Source of the DNA: Sepioteuthis lessoniana
Taxonomy: Eukaryota; Mollusca; Cephalopoda; Myopsida; Loliginidae
Reading direction: 5' to 3'
Length of the DNA: 64,000 bases
Assembly: GCA_963585895.1 (NCBI GenBank)
Contig: OY757939.1
Span: 31,148,430-31,212,429, forward strand
Under the pieces are notes generated by a model that was not told the DNA's origin, made no database searches, and was given only the letters and a program-made list of their open reading frames with translations. The position numbers and the translations under genes were made by a program. Positions 55,447 through 64,000 of this stretch are shown here, piece after piece (positions within the stretch are counted from its first letter, which is position 1; the number at the start of each line of letters is the position of its first letter).

Positions 55447-55507
55447 AATAACAAAAATGTATTATTATTTATGAAAATCTTGACCAATTTTTTTAGAAAA
55501 AGAAGAA

Positions 55508-55785
55508 AGGAGGTCTTGTAGTGTAACGTTTGTTGTCATAGGAAATGGATACGGTGAACCGAGTTCAAATCCTAAACTAGGTTGTTTGCATTTCACATAG
55601 TACTAATACCCTTGAGGAAGAGATGCAATCTGCAATTTCTCCTCCAGAAATAGATAAATATTTGGACAGACTAGGTTTTTTAACCTTGGTATGGCAACCA
55701 GTCGAGAAGGGAAACTCTGAATTCAAACCTATTAAAATGATCTCGCGTCTCATCCTATTTGTGCAGAAAGGTTGTTATATATGTA
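55508..55785 (+). mobile_element. SINE family B1, diverged
   Basis: Head GGAGGTCTTGTAGTGTAACG, B box CGAGTTCAAATCCTAAAC, body CCCTTGAGGAAGAGATGCAA and AACCAGTCGAGAAGGGAAAC, end CTCATCCTATTTGTGCAGAA. Confidence 0.75.
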
Positions 55786-55892
55786 TATATATATATAGAG
55801 AGAGAGAGTAATTTTTCTATATGTTTGTGTAAATATTACGTAACCGTGTGATGTCAAAATAGATGCTGTTTACGTAAATTCTCAAACTGCTA

Positions 55893-55925
<33 letters not shown>

Positions 55926-56126
55926 ATTCAGTGTTCTAACCTCAGATCAATTGTAAATTCGTTTGGAGTAAAAATTACGTGATGTGTATGTTCTTTCTTA
56001 ATGTCATGTTCCCAGTTTTTTTTTTCAAGGATAACGATAGTCTCTTGCTAATTATTGATAAAAATTAATGTTATCGTCTTTCTCTCTCAGACCTAAGATA
56101 AATGTCCATTAGTTGCAAGGAAAAAA

Positions 56127-56130
<4 letters not shown>

Positions 56131-56171
<41 letters not shown>
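56131..56171 (+). repeat. (TA)n microsatellite
   Basis: Uninterrupted TA repeat. Confidence 0.95.
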
Positions 56172-56173
<2 letters not shown>

Positions 56174-56216
56174 ATGTTATGTTCCCTGGTCTTTTGGTGC
56201 AAGTAATGCCAAGAGC

Positions 56217-57430
56217 TTTGTGTGTGTATGTATTTATGTGAGTGTGTAGTGTGGCATGGTGAGGTGTGTTTGTGCGTGCGTGTGTGCATGTGTAGTATGC
56301 TTAAATATGTGTGTGTTTCTGGTGTGCTTGTGTGTGTGTGTGTGGTGTGGTGTGGTATGTTTGTGTGTGTAGTGTGTTTGTGTGTGTGTCTGGTTTGGTG
56401 TGGTGTGTTTGTGTGTGTGTGTGGCGTTTTTTATGCGTATGTAGTGTGGTGTTGTGTGTGGTATAGTGTGTTTGTGTATGTGTGTGTGGTGTGGTGTAGT
56501 ATAATGTGTGTGTGTGTAGTGTGGTGTTGTCGTGTGTGTGTGTGTGTAGTCTGTGTGTGTAGTATATTTGTATACGTATGTAGGGTAGTACGGTTGTGTG
56601 TGTATAATTATGTGGTGTGGTGTGGTAAGGTATGTGTGTATGTGGTGTGGTGTGTTTGTATGTATGTATGTGGTGTGTGTGTGTATGAGTAGTGTGTGTT
56701 TGTGTATGCGGTGTTGAGTGTTTGTGTGTATGGGTGTGGTGTGGTGTGTTTGTATGTATGTATGTGGTGTGTATGTGTGTATGAGTAGTGTGTGTTTGTG
56801 TATACGGTGTTGAGTGTTTGTGTGTATGGGTGTGGTGTGGTGTGGTGTGTTTGTATGTATGTATGTGGTGTGTATGTGTGTATGAGTAGTGTGTGTTTGT
56901 GTATGCGGTGTTGAGTGTTTGTGTGTATGGGGTGGTGTGGTGTGGTGTGTTTGTATGTATGTATGTGGTGTGTATGTGTGTATGAGTAGTGTGTGTTTGT
57001 GTATGCGGTGTTGAGTGTTTGTGTGTATGGGTGTGGTGTGGTGTGGTGTGTTTGTATGTATGTATGTGGTGTGTATGTGTGCATGAGTAGTGTGTGTTTG
57101 TGTATGCGGTGTTAAGTGTTTGTGTGCATGGGTGTGGTGTGGTGTGGTGTGTTTGTATGTATGTATGTGGTGTGTGTGTGTATGAGTAGTGTGTGTTTGT
57201 GTATGCGGTGTTGAGTGTTTGTGTGTATGGGTGTGGTGTGGTGTGGTGTGTTTGTATGTATGTATGTAGTGTGTATGTGTGTATGAGTAGTGTGTGTTTG
57301 TGTATGCGGTGTTGAGTGTTTGTGTGTATGGGTGTGGTGTGGTGTGGTGTGTTTGTATGTATGTATGTGGTGTACTGTGGTGTATTTATGTGTGTGTGTG
57401 TGTGTGTGTGCGTGTATGCATGTGTGTGTT
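56217..57430 (+). repeat. GT-rich minisatellite, about 100-bp unit, seven or more copies
   Basis: From 56640 the anchor ATGAGTAGTGTGTGTTTGTG recurs at 56685, 56781, 56882, 56980, 57083, 57182 and 57283 (96 to 103 apart). Units also contain TTTGTATGTATGTATGTGG and GGTGTTGAGTGTTTGTG. The first 400 bases are irregular GT repeats. Frames rich in Cys/Val (plus) or His/Thr (minus) are artefacts. It ends about 115 bases before the DSL exon. Confidence 0.95.
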
Positions 57431-57545
57431 TATGTGAATCTCGAGTGATGTGGCCTGAGTGTTAGAAAGTAGGTTGGGCATCCCCTAAATATTTGTGAAC
57501 AAGTGTTCTAACATGTCTTTTCTTTCTTCCTTTGCTTCTTTCCAG

Positions 57546-57667
57546 TATTACATTGCGCATCGAGATTTCCTGTGATATTAATTTTTACGGAAAAGATTGT
57601 TCGACGTTTTGCTTGCCGAACGAAATTTGCCACTGTGAAGAATCAGGCGAGCTTATTTGTCCAACAA
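57546..57667 (+). CDS. DSL-domain exon of a Notch-ligand-like gene
   Basis: Pyrimidine tract plus TTCCAG acceptor (57540-57545) and a strong GTAAGT donor at 57668. Entering with one base that completes Ser from the exon at 52953, it encodes ITLRIEISCDINFYGKDCST, then FCLPNEICHCEESGELICPT. The order C-D-x-x-(F/Y)YG-x-x-C-S-x-FC, H-x-C-x(5)-G-x-x-x-C is the DSL signature of Delta/Jagged ligands, which bind Notch EGF repeats from the neighbouring cell. The loop between the FC and HxC cysteines is shortened (the usual DDxFGH stretch is gone). It exits in phase 1 toward exons, presumably EGF repeats, that I cannot find downstream. Confidence 0.8.
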
Positions 57668-57734
57668 GTAAGTCATTCACTCATACTATCGATGTCTCTC
57701 TTTCTATATATATATATAAACATATGAATATACG

Positions 57735-57740
<6 letters not shown>

Positions 57741-57804
<64 letters not shown>
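57741..57804 (+). repeat. (GT)n microsatellite
   Basis: About 64 bases of GT. Confidence 0.95.
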
Positions 57805-57806
<2 letters not shown>

Positions 57807-57863
57807 CTTACCTATCAATCGATCTATCTTTGTTCATATATATATATATGTATATATATATTT

Positions 57864-58100
57864 GAGGCGCTCGTAGTGTAACGATTAAAGTGACCAGAGT
57901 TTAAATCATTGCATTTCACATACTGCTAGGGAAAGTTATGAATCAAACAGTTCTCGCGCCAGCTATGGGTAAATAGTAGGGCAGACTGACCTCTTTGATC
58001 TTGGTCTCGCAACCAGTCTACGAGAAGGAAAACTGAATTCAAATCTGCTAAACTTCACATACAATTTATCTTGTGTCACATCCTTTTCGTACAAAGAGGT

Positions 58101-58105
<5 letters not shown>
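57864..58105 (+). mobile_element. SINE family B1, deleted head
   Basis: GAGGCGCTCGTAGTGTAACG, then a deletion of part of the B box region, CAGCTATGGGTAAATAGTAG, and an end TATCTTGTGTCACATCC. Confidence 0.75.
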
Positions 58106-58138
<33 letters not shown>

Positions 58139-58267
58139 CTTTTTTATGTTCATCCTGAAAGACATAAAATAATAACCATACATCAAGCACTCCAATAGAT
58201 TTATATGAAATCCCTCATATATTATATATACGAATATTCCACATCCCTAGTCTCCAGGACACTTACT

Positions 58268-58303
<36 letters not shown>

Positions 58304-58452
58304 ACATATATATATATATATCACTGTTTAGATCTATCAATTTGATTCTGTTCATATCAATCTTATGTATTTTTTGGCGAAATAATCAGAGATTTTCAAT
58401 ATTAGATTTCTATATCGATCGATCTACTACGGTCTGTCTATATATATATATA

Positions 58453-59030
58453 TTGCCCAGTCAGCTGGGGCTGTAGAATACACTGACTGCACCTCTGCAG
58501 AGGGGTAAGACCCCCACCCCCTAACGAGTGTCCTGTATATGACACTAAACAATCTGATGGTGAGGTTCCAGCAATGCTGGAGCTTTGGGGAATGTGGAGT
58601 ACCCCTTCATTGGCATTGCTCCCAGGTCCACTCTGGCCCGGAGTGGTAGCACCTGAAAAGGGTCCTATCTATGGGTTAAATAGAATTAACAGTATACTTA
58701 TGCTAAAATGAATTGTTTGAGTAAAACTGAATAGTTTGAAATAGAAATGACTTTTACAATTAAACCGTACTTACATTTAAACTGCGTGCTTATGCTTAAC
58801 TGAATTATTTGAAATAGAACTGTCTTTCGACATTAAAACTGTATTTACACTTAACCGAATTGTTACATACAACTGCTTGAATAGTTAGAAATTGAAATGT
58901 TTTTGACCATTAAACTGTGTGCTTATGCTAAACTGAATTGTTTTAAATCGAACAGATTATTTACATAAAAATGGATTTGGCGTTAAATAACCTACAAAGG
59001 TTGATATGCCATAAAAGCCAACAAACCAAA
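58453..59030 (+). mobile_element. SINE family A, full length
   Basis: GCCCAGTCAGCTGGGGCTGT to CAACAAACCAAACC. Flanks GTCTATATATATATAT on both sides form the probable target duplication. Internal units as in the copy at 27472, to which it is very similar. Confidence 0.9.
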
Positions 59031-59032
59031 CC

Positions 59033-59083
<51 letters not shown>

Positions 59084-59204
59084 TGTTTAGATCTATCAAT
59101 TTGATTCTGTTCATATCTATCTATATATCATTATATACTATAGTGTATAAAGAACACCCAAACAAATTTTTAAAAATAAAAACTGGTATTATATCGATCA
59201 GACT

Positions 59205-59210
59205 CTCTCC

Positions 59211-59251
<41 letters not shown>

Positions 59252-59252
59252 A
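59205..59252 (+). repeat. (TC)n-(TA)n microsatellite
   Basis: Two dinucleotide runs. Confidence 0.9.
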
Positions 59253-59324
59253 AGAGAGGGAGACAGGGAGAGAATGAAACAATCAACTTCATAAGTTGCT
59301 TCTGTTTTTGTGCTCCTTCTTAAC

Positions 59325-59605
59325 AGCAACTGGTAAAGAAAGTCTACAATGACTGTGCGGGGGAGGTGATCCACTGTGTACTGTGCAACTTTGATCATAC
59401 GGATAAATAATGTATACGCAGGCCTGGCATCTGGTGGATTTTGAGAGGAATAAACTAAAATGGAAAGATAAACTAATACTAGGATCTTGCTTAAGGACAG
59501 AAAATCTATGGAATACGAGAGTGAAAAAGTTACCCATTGAAAGGTCCCCAAATACTTGGAACTGGAGATTAGAGACAATCAAAATTATCCTGACCGCAAC
59601 GCTTT
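59325..59605 (+). pseudogene. LINE family J fragment
   Basis: Frames in series read SKLVKKVYNDCAGEVIHCVL and CNFDHTDK (the CxKLxxKxY...HWELC..F.FDHT.KW segment of family J), then, after a deletion, PKYLELEIRDNQNYPDRNAL. Frameshifted and inactive. Confidence 0.55.
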
Positions 59606-59627
59606 ATGATCAACTGGAATACTTAGA

Positions 59628-59820
59628 CGAGTTTACATTTCCCACAGCCTTAATACTCTTGGGTATGAATCGAACTGTTCTCTCTCTAGCTGTAGGTAAA
59701 TAGTAGGGCTGACTGGTATGGCAATTGGTCTAGAAGAAATACTCTGAATTTAAACCTGTCAGACTCCATTTAAAAATTGATTTTGTGTCTCATCCTGATA
59801 TGTGGAGAGGTTGGGTACGA
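59628..59820 (+). mobile_element. SINE family B1, 3' part
   Basis: CTCTTGGGTATGAATCGAAC, CTAGCTGTAGGTAAATAGTA and TTGATTTTGTGTCTCATCCT match the body and end of B1. Confidence 0.7.
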
Positions 59821-59867
59821 CATATATAGACATATATGTGAATGTTCTTATAGGTCAAGCTAGAGTG

Positions 59868-60430
59868 ACTGATTGATTTTAATGGCATGTCCACTCGTCA
59901 AGGGTTATTTTATGCCTAGAGGTTACGGAATTGTGTTCATTGCACATTTATATTTACATTTTTGTGTAGTTGTTTTTTGCTCACAGTTAAACAAATCTAT
60001 TTGACTCATAGATAGGATACCCAAACAGGTACTGACACTCTGGATCAGAGTAGAACTGGGAGTAATGACAAGATGAAGTATTCCAGACTCCTCAGATCTC
60101 CAGAACTGGAACCTAATCATCAGATGCAGTTTAGTGTCCTACCCAGTACACCCCTTTTTGTGTAGTTGTTTCTTAAGAGTTTTATGCACACAATTATATG
60201 ATATCAAGTATTCTTATCTAATACAAATAATTCGCACAAAATTGTATGTTTTCAAGTATTCCTATCTAATACCAATAATTATGTGGTTTCACGTAATCAT
60301 TTCTATTTAATAATAGTCATTGTCTTGCACGCATTTATGTGGTTTCAACTAACCAATACTAATCCTTAGTAAACAATTATATCTTCAAGTAATTATTCTT
60401 TAAATGAATAATTAATGTAAAATTATTAGG
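59868..60430 (-). mobile_element. SINE family A with satellite-like units downstream
   Basis: Inverted tail TTTTAATGGCATGTCCACTC and TTATTTTATGCC, body AACTGGGAGTAATGACAAGA and head remnant TCAGATGCAGTTTAGTGTCC. From 60175 to 60430 come units such as TATGCACACAATTATATGAT and TAGTAAACAATTATATCTTC, near relatives of the 87-bp satellite monomer. Confidence 0.7.
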
Positions 60431-60479
60431 GTGGTAATTAATTATATTAATTAATTTATTGATAATTGATTATATTGAT

Positions 60480-60976
60480 CATTTTATTATTTAGTTTAGT
60501 GATATTGGGACTGGTTACAAATCTTTGAGTGTAAGTGTAGTTCCTCGCAAAGGTCAAACACGTTCACAGATGGTGAGCAGATTTAAACACCTCACGTCAA
60601 AATAACGTTGGTGATGATAGGATATGGATAATAAACAAATCAAGGTTTGTCGACCGGCGTGGTGAAACAAAAGTTAATGACACATGTTCTATTATGACTT
60701 GCTCATGCAATAATTAAGAAAATATTGTATAAGAAAAGATAATTCTGGATTCAGAGGAGTCAAGTTTTGAAACCCAAAGAGGGAAGTTGGGTTAGATGTT
60801 GGTCAGTTCGGGGTGGGTGCTTCCATATAGCTGCAAGTGATATACACTCGTAAACCCTCAGAATGTCTTCCTTTCTCCTCGTGGTTGCATCGGACTGCTA
60901 TAATTGTAGACAGTCTGAATAAAGACTTTTTCGTATCTCAATAACTGAGTCGTATTATTATTTTCGAATATCTAAC
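60480..60976 (+). mobile_element. Possible LTR remnant
   Basis: Higher GC than its surroundings. It contains AATAAAGACTTTTTCG (60921, poly(A)-signal-like) and ends ATCTAACA at 60976, followed by TGGTCTGTTG, as an LTR end followed by a primer site would. The start is not defined and no second LTR is seen. Treat as tentative. Confidence 0.35.
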
Positions 60977-60999
60977 ATGGTCTGTTGTGTTACATTAAG

Positions 61000-61262
61000 A
61001 GTTTTATGGTATCAAGTATTCCTATCTGATACAATTAATTTTTAAAGAGTTCTATTTGACACGCAAATGGGCCCTAACAAGTACTACGACTTGTGAACCG
61101 GGGAGTAATGGCAATGAAAGAGTACTCTACATTCCAACCGGGGCCACAACATCAGATGCAGTTTAGTGTCATACCCTGGACAATTCTTTGTTTTCTTGAC
61201 AGGCAGAAATCTTACCCGCCACAGGTGATACAGTCAGCGTATTCTAAGCCCCTGTCGACTGG
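61000..61262 (-). mobile_element. SINE family A, head and body
   Basis: TTTTATGGTATCAAGTATTC unit, then GGGAGTAATGGCAATGAAAG, CATCAGATGCAGTTTAGTGT and a head ending GCCCCTGTCGACTGGA. Confidence 0.7.
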
Positions 61263-61299
61263 ACTAAATAATGATATTATTAATAATAATAATAGTAAT

Positions 61300-62024
61300 A
61301 GATTCCTTGATAGTTTTTAGATGCTTATATAAATTAAACTTTCAAGTTTTATGCAATTTATAAGTACAAGTATAGAAATAATTTTGGTTCAGAAATCTTT
61401 TTTCTTTGAATTTTCCGGTAGAAAATTATTGTTGAATTATAGCGAAACAAGTTGCAACTAAAAAACTAAAATATCTTTATTCTTTCATAAACAGAGTTCT
61501 GTTTATTTAATAGATGGAAATAATAATGGTGACGTTGTTATTAGATTCGCCATTTCCTTTGGTATTCATCTAAAATAGAAAAGAAAACCGTCTACTTCAC
61601 GTAATTCGACAATTACTCAAAAGAACTGAATGATTACCTAAGCTTTTTTTTCTATGTACAGGTTAGTGTGCTAGTAGGGCATTATGACCGTAGCCATAGT
61701 AACACTCATTTGACTCGCCCGAATCGGACAAGTATGACACATTCTTTCTATCCCGAAAAAGCCAACCTAGAGCAGTGGTTCCTTATTTTCCTTAAAAGTA
61801 CTACCCTTTGAATGTTAATGAGATTGCCATCAGCTGCTTCTTTGCAATCTCGTCCACGATCAGAAATCTCTTACTATTCAACGGTGATAGCCAAATTCGC
61901 AGGATGAAGTCAAATTTGGACTGTGGGATGTTGGGGTGATAGGATAATATTTTCGCCAAAAAATCCCAGTGATTTGGAAGGAAAGATACTTCATGTTGAA
62001 TTTATTACTCAACTTATCAACCTC
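61300..62024. other. Unassigned DNA
   Basis: No gene. AGCAGTGGTTCCTTATTTTC at 61773 recalls a hAT inverted-repeat end, but no partner was found. Confidence 0.3.
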
Positions 62025-62220
62025 GGGAAGGATGCGACACAAGGCCAATTTTTAAGCGGAGTACAGCTGGTTTGAATTTGAGTTTTCCTTCTCTTAGACT
62101 GTCGACTCAAGGCTAAAGAACCCAGTCTGTCCTCTTATTTACCCATAGCTTGGGAGAGAACATATGGATTCATACCCATCACAGGGGTATTAGTGCAAAG
62201 GGAAATACATTCAGCCTTTT
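62025..62220 (-). mobile_element. SINE family B1, 3' part
   Basis: AAGGATGCGACACAAGGCCA, CCCATAGCTTGGGAGAGAAC and GGGGTATTAGTGCAAAGGGA are the inverted end and body of B1. The head is missing. Confidence 0.75.
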
Positions 62221-62584
62221 ATGGTATGCCAAATGACACCAATGCCATAAAAATGGTTCTCGAGATATTCAAAATGGCTAGATGTTGACTAGACAGACTT
62301 CGTATTGTAGAGAAATTGTTTTTTATTTCTTCTTTTTTTTTTAATATAACTTTCTTTTTCTTAGAGTGTGTTTATCTTAGTCTACTTTACCCCTCTTTGA
62401 TATTTGATATGTTTTTGTCGTTGTGTGTGTCGTGTGTGTGCGTTGGAGTGCCTTTGGATTTCACAAACAGTAATTTTTCCTCTGTGTGTGTGAGTGTGTG
62501 TCTTGGGGACTTTTTGTGTGCGTATGTGTGGTAGTGTGGTTCGAAATTTACTGGTAACTTTTTTCTAATAGTTTTTGTCAGTGT

Positions 62585-62600
62585 ATATATATACATATCT

Positions 62601-62654
<54 letters not shown>

Positions 62655-62656
62655 AT
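62585..62656 (+). repeat. (TA)n-(GT)n microsatellite
   Basis: TA runs followed by GT. Confidence 0.9.
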
Positions 62657-62820
62657 TTCCAGCTTGATACTTTCGCCAGATTAAGATAAACACACTAAGA
62701 AAAAGAGAGGATGACCTCTACATAAACCCATAACCAACTGAAAGGCCTTGTGCCATATATGTTCTCTGACGAAAGCAACAAGCTAGAAACATGCACGTAT
62801 GTAAGAACAAAATAAATAAA
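62657..62820 (+). other. Sequence with CTGACGA-hairpin-GAAA motif
   Basis: CTGACGA (62766-62772), stem AGC/GCT and GAAAC (62786-62790), followed by an (AAAT)n tail near 62810. It may be the end of a small retroelement. Confidence 0.35.
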
Positions 62821-62851
62821 TAAATTAAAAAAATACAAATCTCTTCGTGGA

Positions 62852-62882
<31 letters not shown>

Positions 62883-62889
<7 letters not shown>

Positions 62890-63180
62890 TCATAATTGTT
62901 TTATATCATATTCAGGATGTTTAAAAAATGTTAACATTTCTATGATTTCTATGACAGTTCCTTTTTGAAATTATTATTTTATCTGTTAACTAATCCTGTC
63001 AATACATGATTGGAATTTTTCTCAGGTTGTCTCATATTTGCTCTGGATGAGATATTTATTATTATATATTAATAGTCATATATCGAGCACTCCTGGAGAA
63101 TTATATGAAAGCCCTCATATATTCTCAATTTGAATAATTCCAAACTCATCGTATCAGGACATCTATTTGATACATATATA
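62883..63180 (+). repeat. Interspersed repeat D, copy 1
   Basis: GAGAGTCATAATTGTTTTAT, ATTTCTATGACAGTTCCTTT, CTAATCCTGTCAATACATGA and TTGGAATTTTTCTCAGGTTG. It continues with a segment (ATCGAGCACTCCTGGAGAAT) also found near 58180-58260. It is matched by the copy at 63497. Confidence 0.7.
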
Positions 63181-63496
63181 TATATATATATATGTCATCC
63201 GCAGATAGACTGTTTCGTTATATCGCAACTCTTCAGTGTGGCTAGACTCGCTGGGGTAGAAACCCGTCTAACTTTATGCTCGACTTAGTATCTTGCCGCT
63301 CAGCTTAAGTCAACTCGGGAATTATAACGCATATTATATTAGCTTTCGTTTGTTTGCATTTTGCACATCAGATACCAGAGTGCTCAATTCGTTAGAAGTG
63401 CTTTGCATTACGCGAGTGGCAGCCTTTAATTCTTTTGCCAGAGTGCTCAACCCCCGTTAGGGGAGCGTATATATATATATATATATATATATATAC

Positions 63497-63660
63497 GAGG
63501 GGGCTCATTAGTGTTTTATATTATATACAGAGTGTTTCAAAAATGTTGATATTTTTATGACAGTTCCTTTATGATATTATTTCACCAATTTATTAATCCT
63601 GTCGATTGGAATTTTTCTCAAGAGGTCTTTGTGATATTAGTTTTGCTTTTAATAAAGATA
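63497..63660 (+). repeat. Interspersed repeat D, copy 2
   Basis: GGGGGCTCATTAGTGTTTTA, TTTTTATGACAGTTCCTTTA, TTAATCCTGTCGATTGGAAT and TTTCTCAAGAGGTC follow copy 1 in order. Both copies are preceded by a TA run. Confidence 0.7.
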
Positions 63661-63764
63661 CTCACATAGAAATATTGATATTTTTCTAATCACCTATTGA
63701 AGATTCTAAGAACGTCTTAACAGGAATTGTGAACGTGTGGAGACTATTTAAAATTATACTCATA

Positions 63765-63888
63765 AAGGGGGGGGCAATGACTAAGGTGCGGGACTACGGC
63801 CTCAAAGTAAGCGAGTTCGGATTCCAAAGTTTGGCATTAAATAACCCACGAAAGCTGATATGCCATTAACTAAAAAAAACCAAACCAA
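63765..63888 (+). mobile_element. SINE family B2, internally deleted
   Basis: tRNA-like head GGCAATGACTAAGGTGCGGG with B box GAGTTCGGATTCC is joined directly to the tail TTTGGCATTAAATAACCCAC ... GCTGATATGCCATTAAC and ACCAAACCAAAC. The body is missing. Confidence 0.8.
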
Positions 63889-63931
63889 ACTCCCATGAAG
63901 GCGTTAACACTTTTTGAATAAAAGTGTGTGT

Positions 63932-63933
<2 letters not shown>

Positions 63934-63989
<56 letters not shown>
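63934..63989 (+). repeat. (CA)n-(TA)n microsatellite
   Basis: CA run followed by TA run. Confidence 0.95.
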
Positions 63990-64000
63990 GTGATATCTCT

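Noticed and set aside
56222-57084. Cys/Val-rich and His/Thr-rich frames of more than 150 codons
   Set aside because: They follow the GT minisatellite exactly. There is no start context, splice site or domain.
59410-59703. Independent 97-codon gene
   Set aside because: It crosses the family J LINE fragment and a B1 SINE, and the matching LINE residues are split over several frames.
61640-62020. hAT transposon ending at AGCAGTGGTTCC
   Set aside because: No matching inverted end or 8-bp target duplication could be found.

Overview
The window looks like non-coding DNA from a repeat-rich animal genome. The support is interrupted coding exons with GT-AG borders, long introns, TA/CA/GA microsatellites everywhere, and a dense layer of tRNA-derived SINEs, several LINE families, mariner, copia and Penelope-like remnants. 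A Notch-ligand (DSL) type exon and the repeat mix fit a lophotrochozoan, perhaps a cephalopod mollusc. This placement is an inference and is not secure. There are no bacterial-type genes, no rRNA, no intact tRNA gene and no CRISPR array. There is one 200-base assembly gap (7983-8182).

Host genes: two partial genes can be supported, both on the + strand. Gene 1 contributes its last two coding exons (2176-2314 and 7154-7225, phase compatible, stop at 7223-7225). They encode a polar C-terminal tail I cannot name. Gene 2 contributes two phase-matched internal exons (52953-53083 and 57546-57667) that read as the end of an acidic C2/MNNL-like segment joined to a DSL domain, so a DSL-family Notch-ligand-like protein. 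Its other exons are not recognisable here. A weak candidate start exon lies at 22356-22385.

Layout: 1-8 kb holds the end of gene 1, with a decayed copia element in its last intron and a mariner remnant upstream. From 8 to 22 kb is a mosaic of SINE fragments (families A, B1, B2, C), LINE pieces and low-complexity DNA, with a GC-rich 88-bp minisatellite at 18.2-18.6 kb. From 22.7 to 25.7 kb is an 87-bp satellite (about 31 copies, with higher-order structure) that sits behind a SINE tail and matches internal repeats of other SINE copies. From 26 to 51 kb are nested SINEs with target-site duplications, LINEs of at least three kinds, a defective mariner with both inverted repeats (31014-31790), a CpG-rich LTR-like segment (32.6-33.1 kb) and several near-perfect palindromes (43.08, 43.84 and 46.0 kb). 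From 51 to 64 kb lie the DSL gene exons, a Penelope-like fragment, a GT-rich minisatellite of about 100 bp period, and more SINEs.

The recurring theme is a modular SINE network. Families A and B2 have different heads but end in the same roughly 40-base tail (GGCATTAAATAACC ... TTGATATGCC), heads and tails are tandemly multiplied in several copies, and recombinant copies swap modules. A second theme is small elements in the order TGA(T/A/C)GA - hairpin - GAAA, which resemble decayed hammerhead ribozyme cores.
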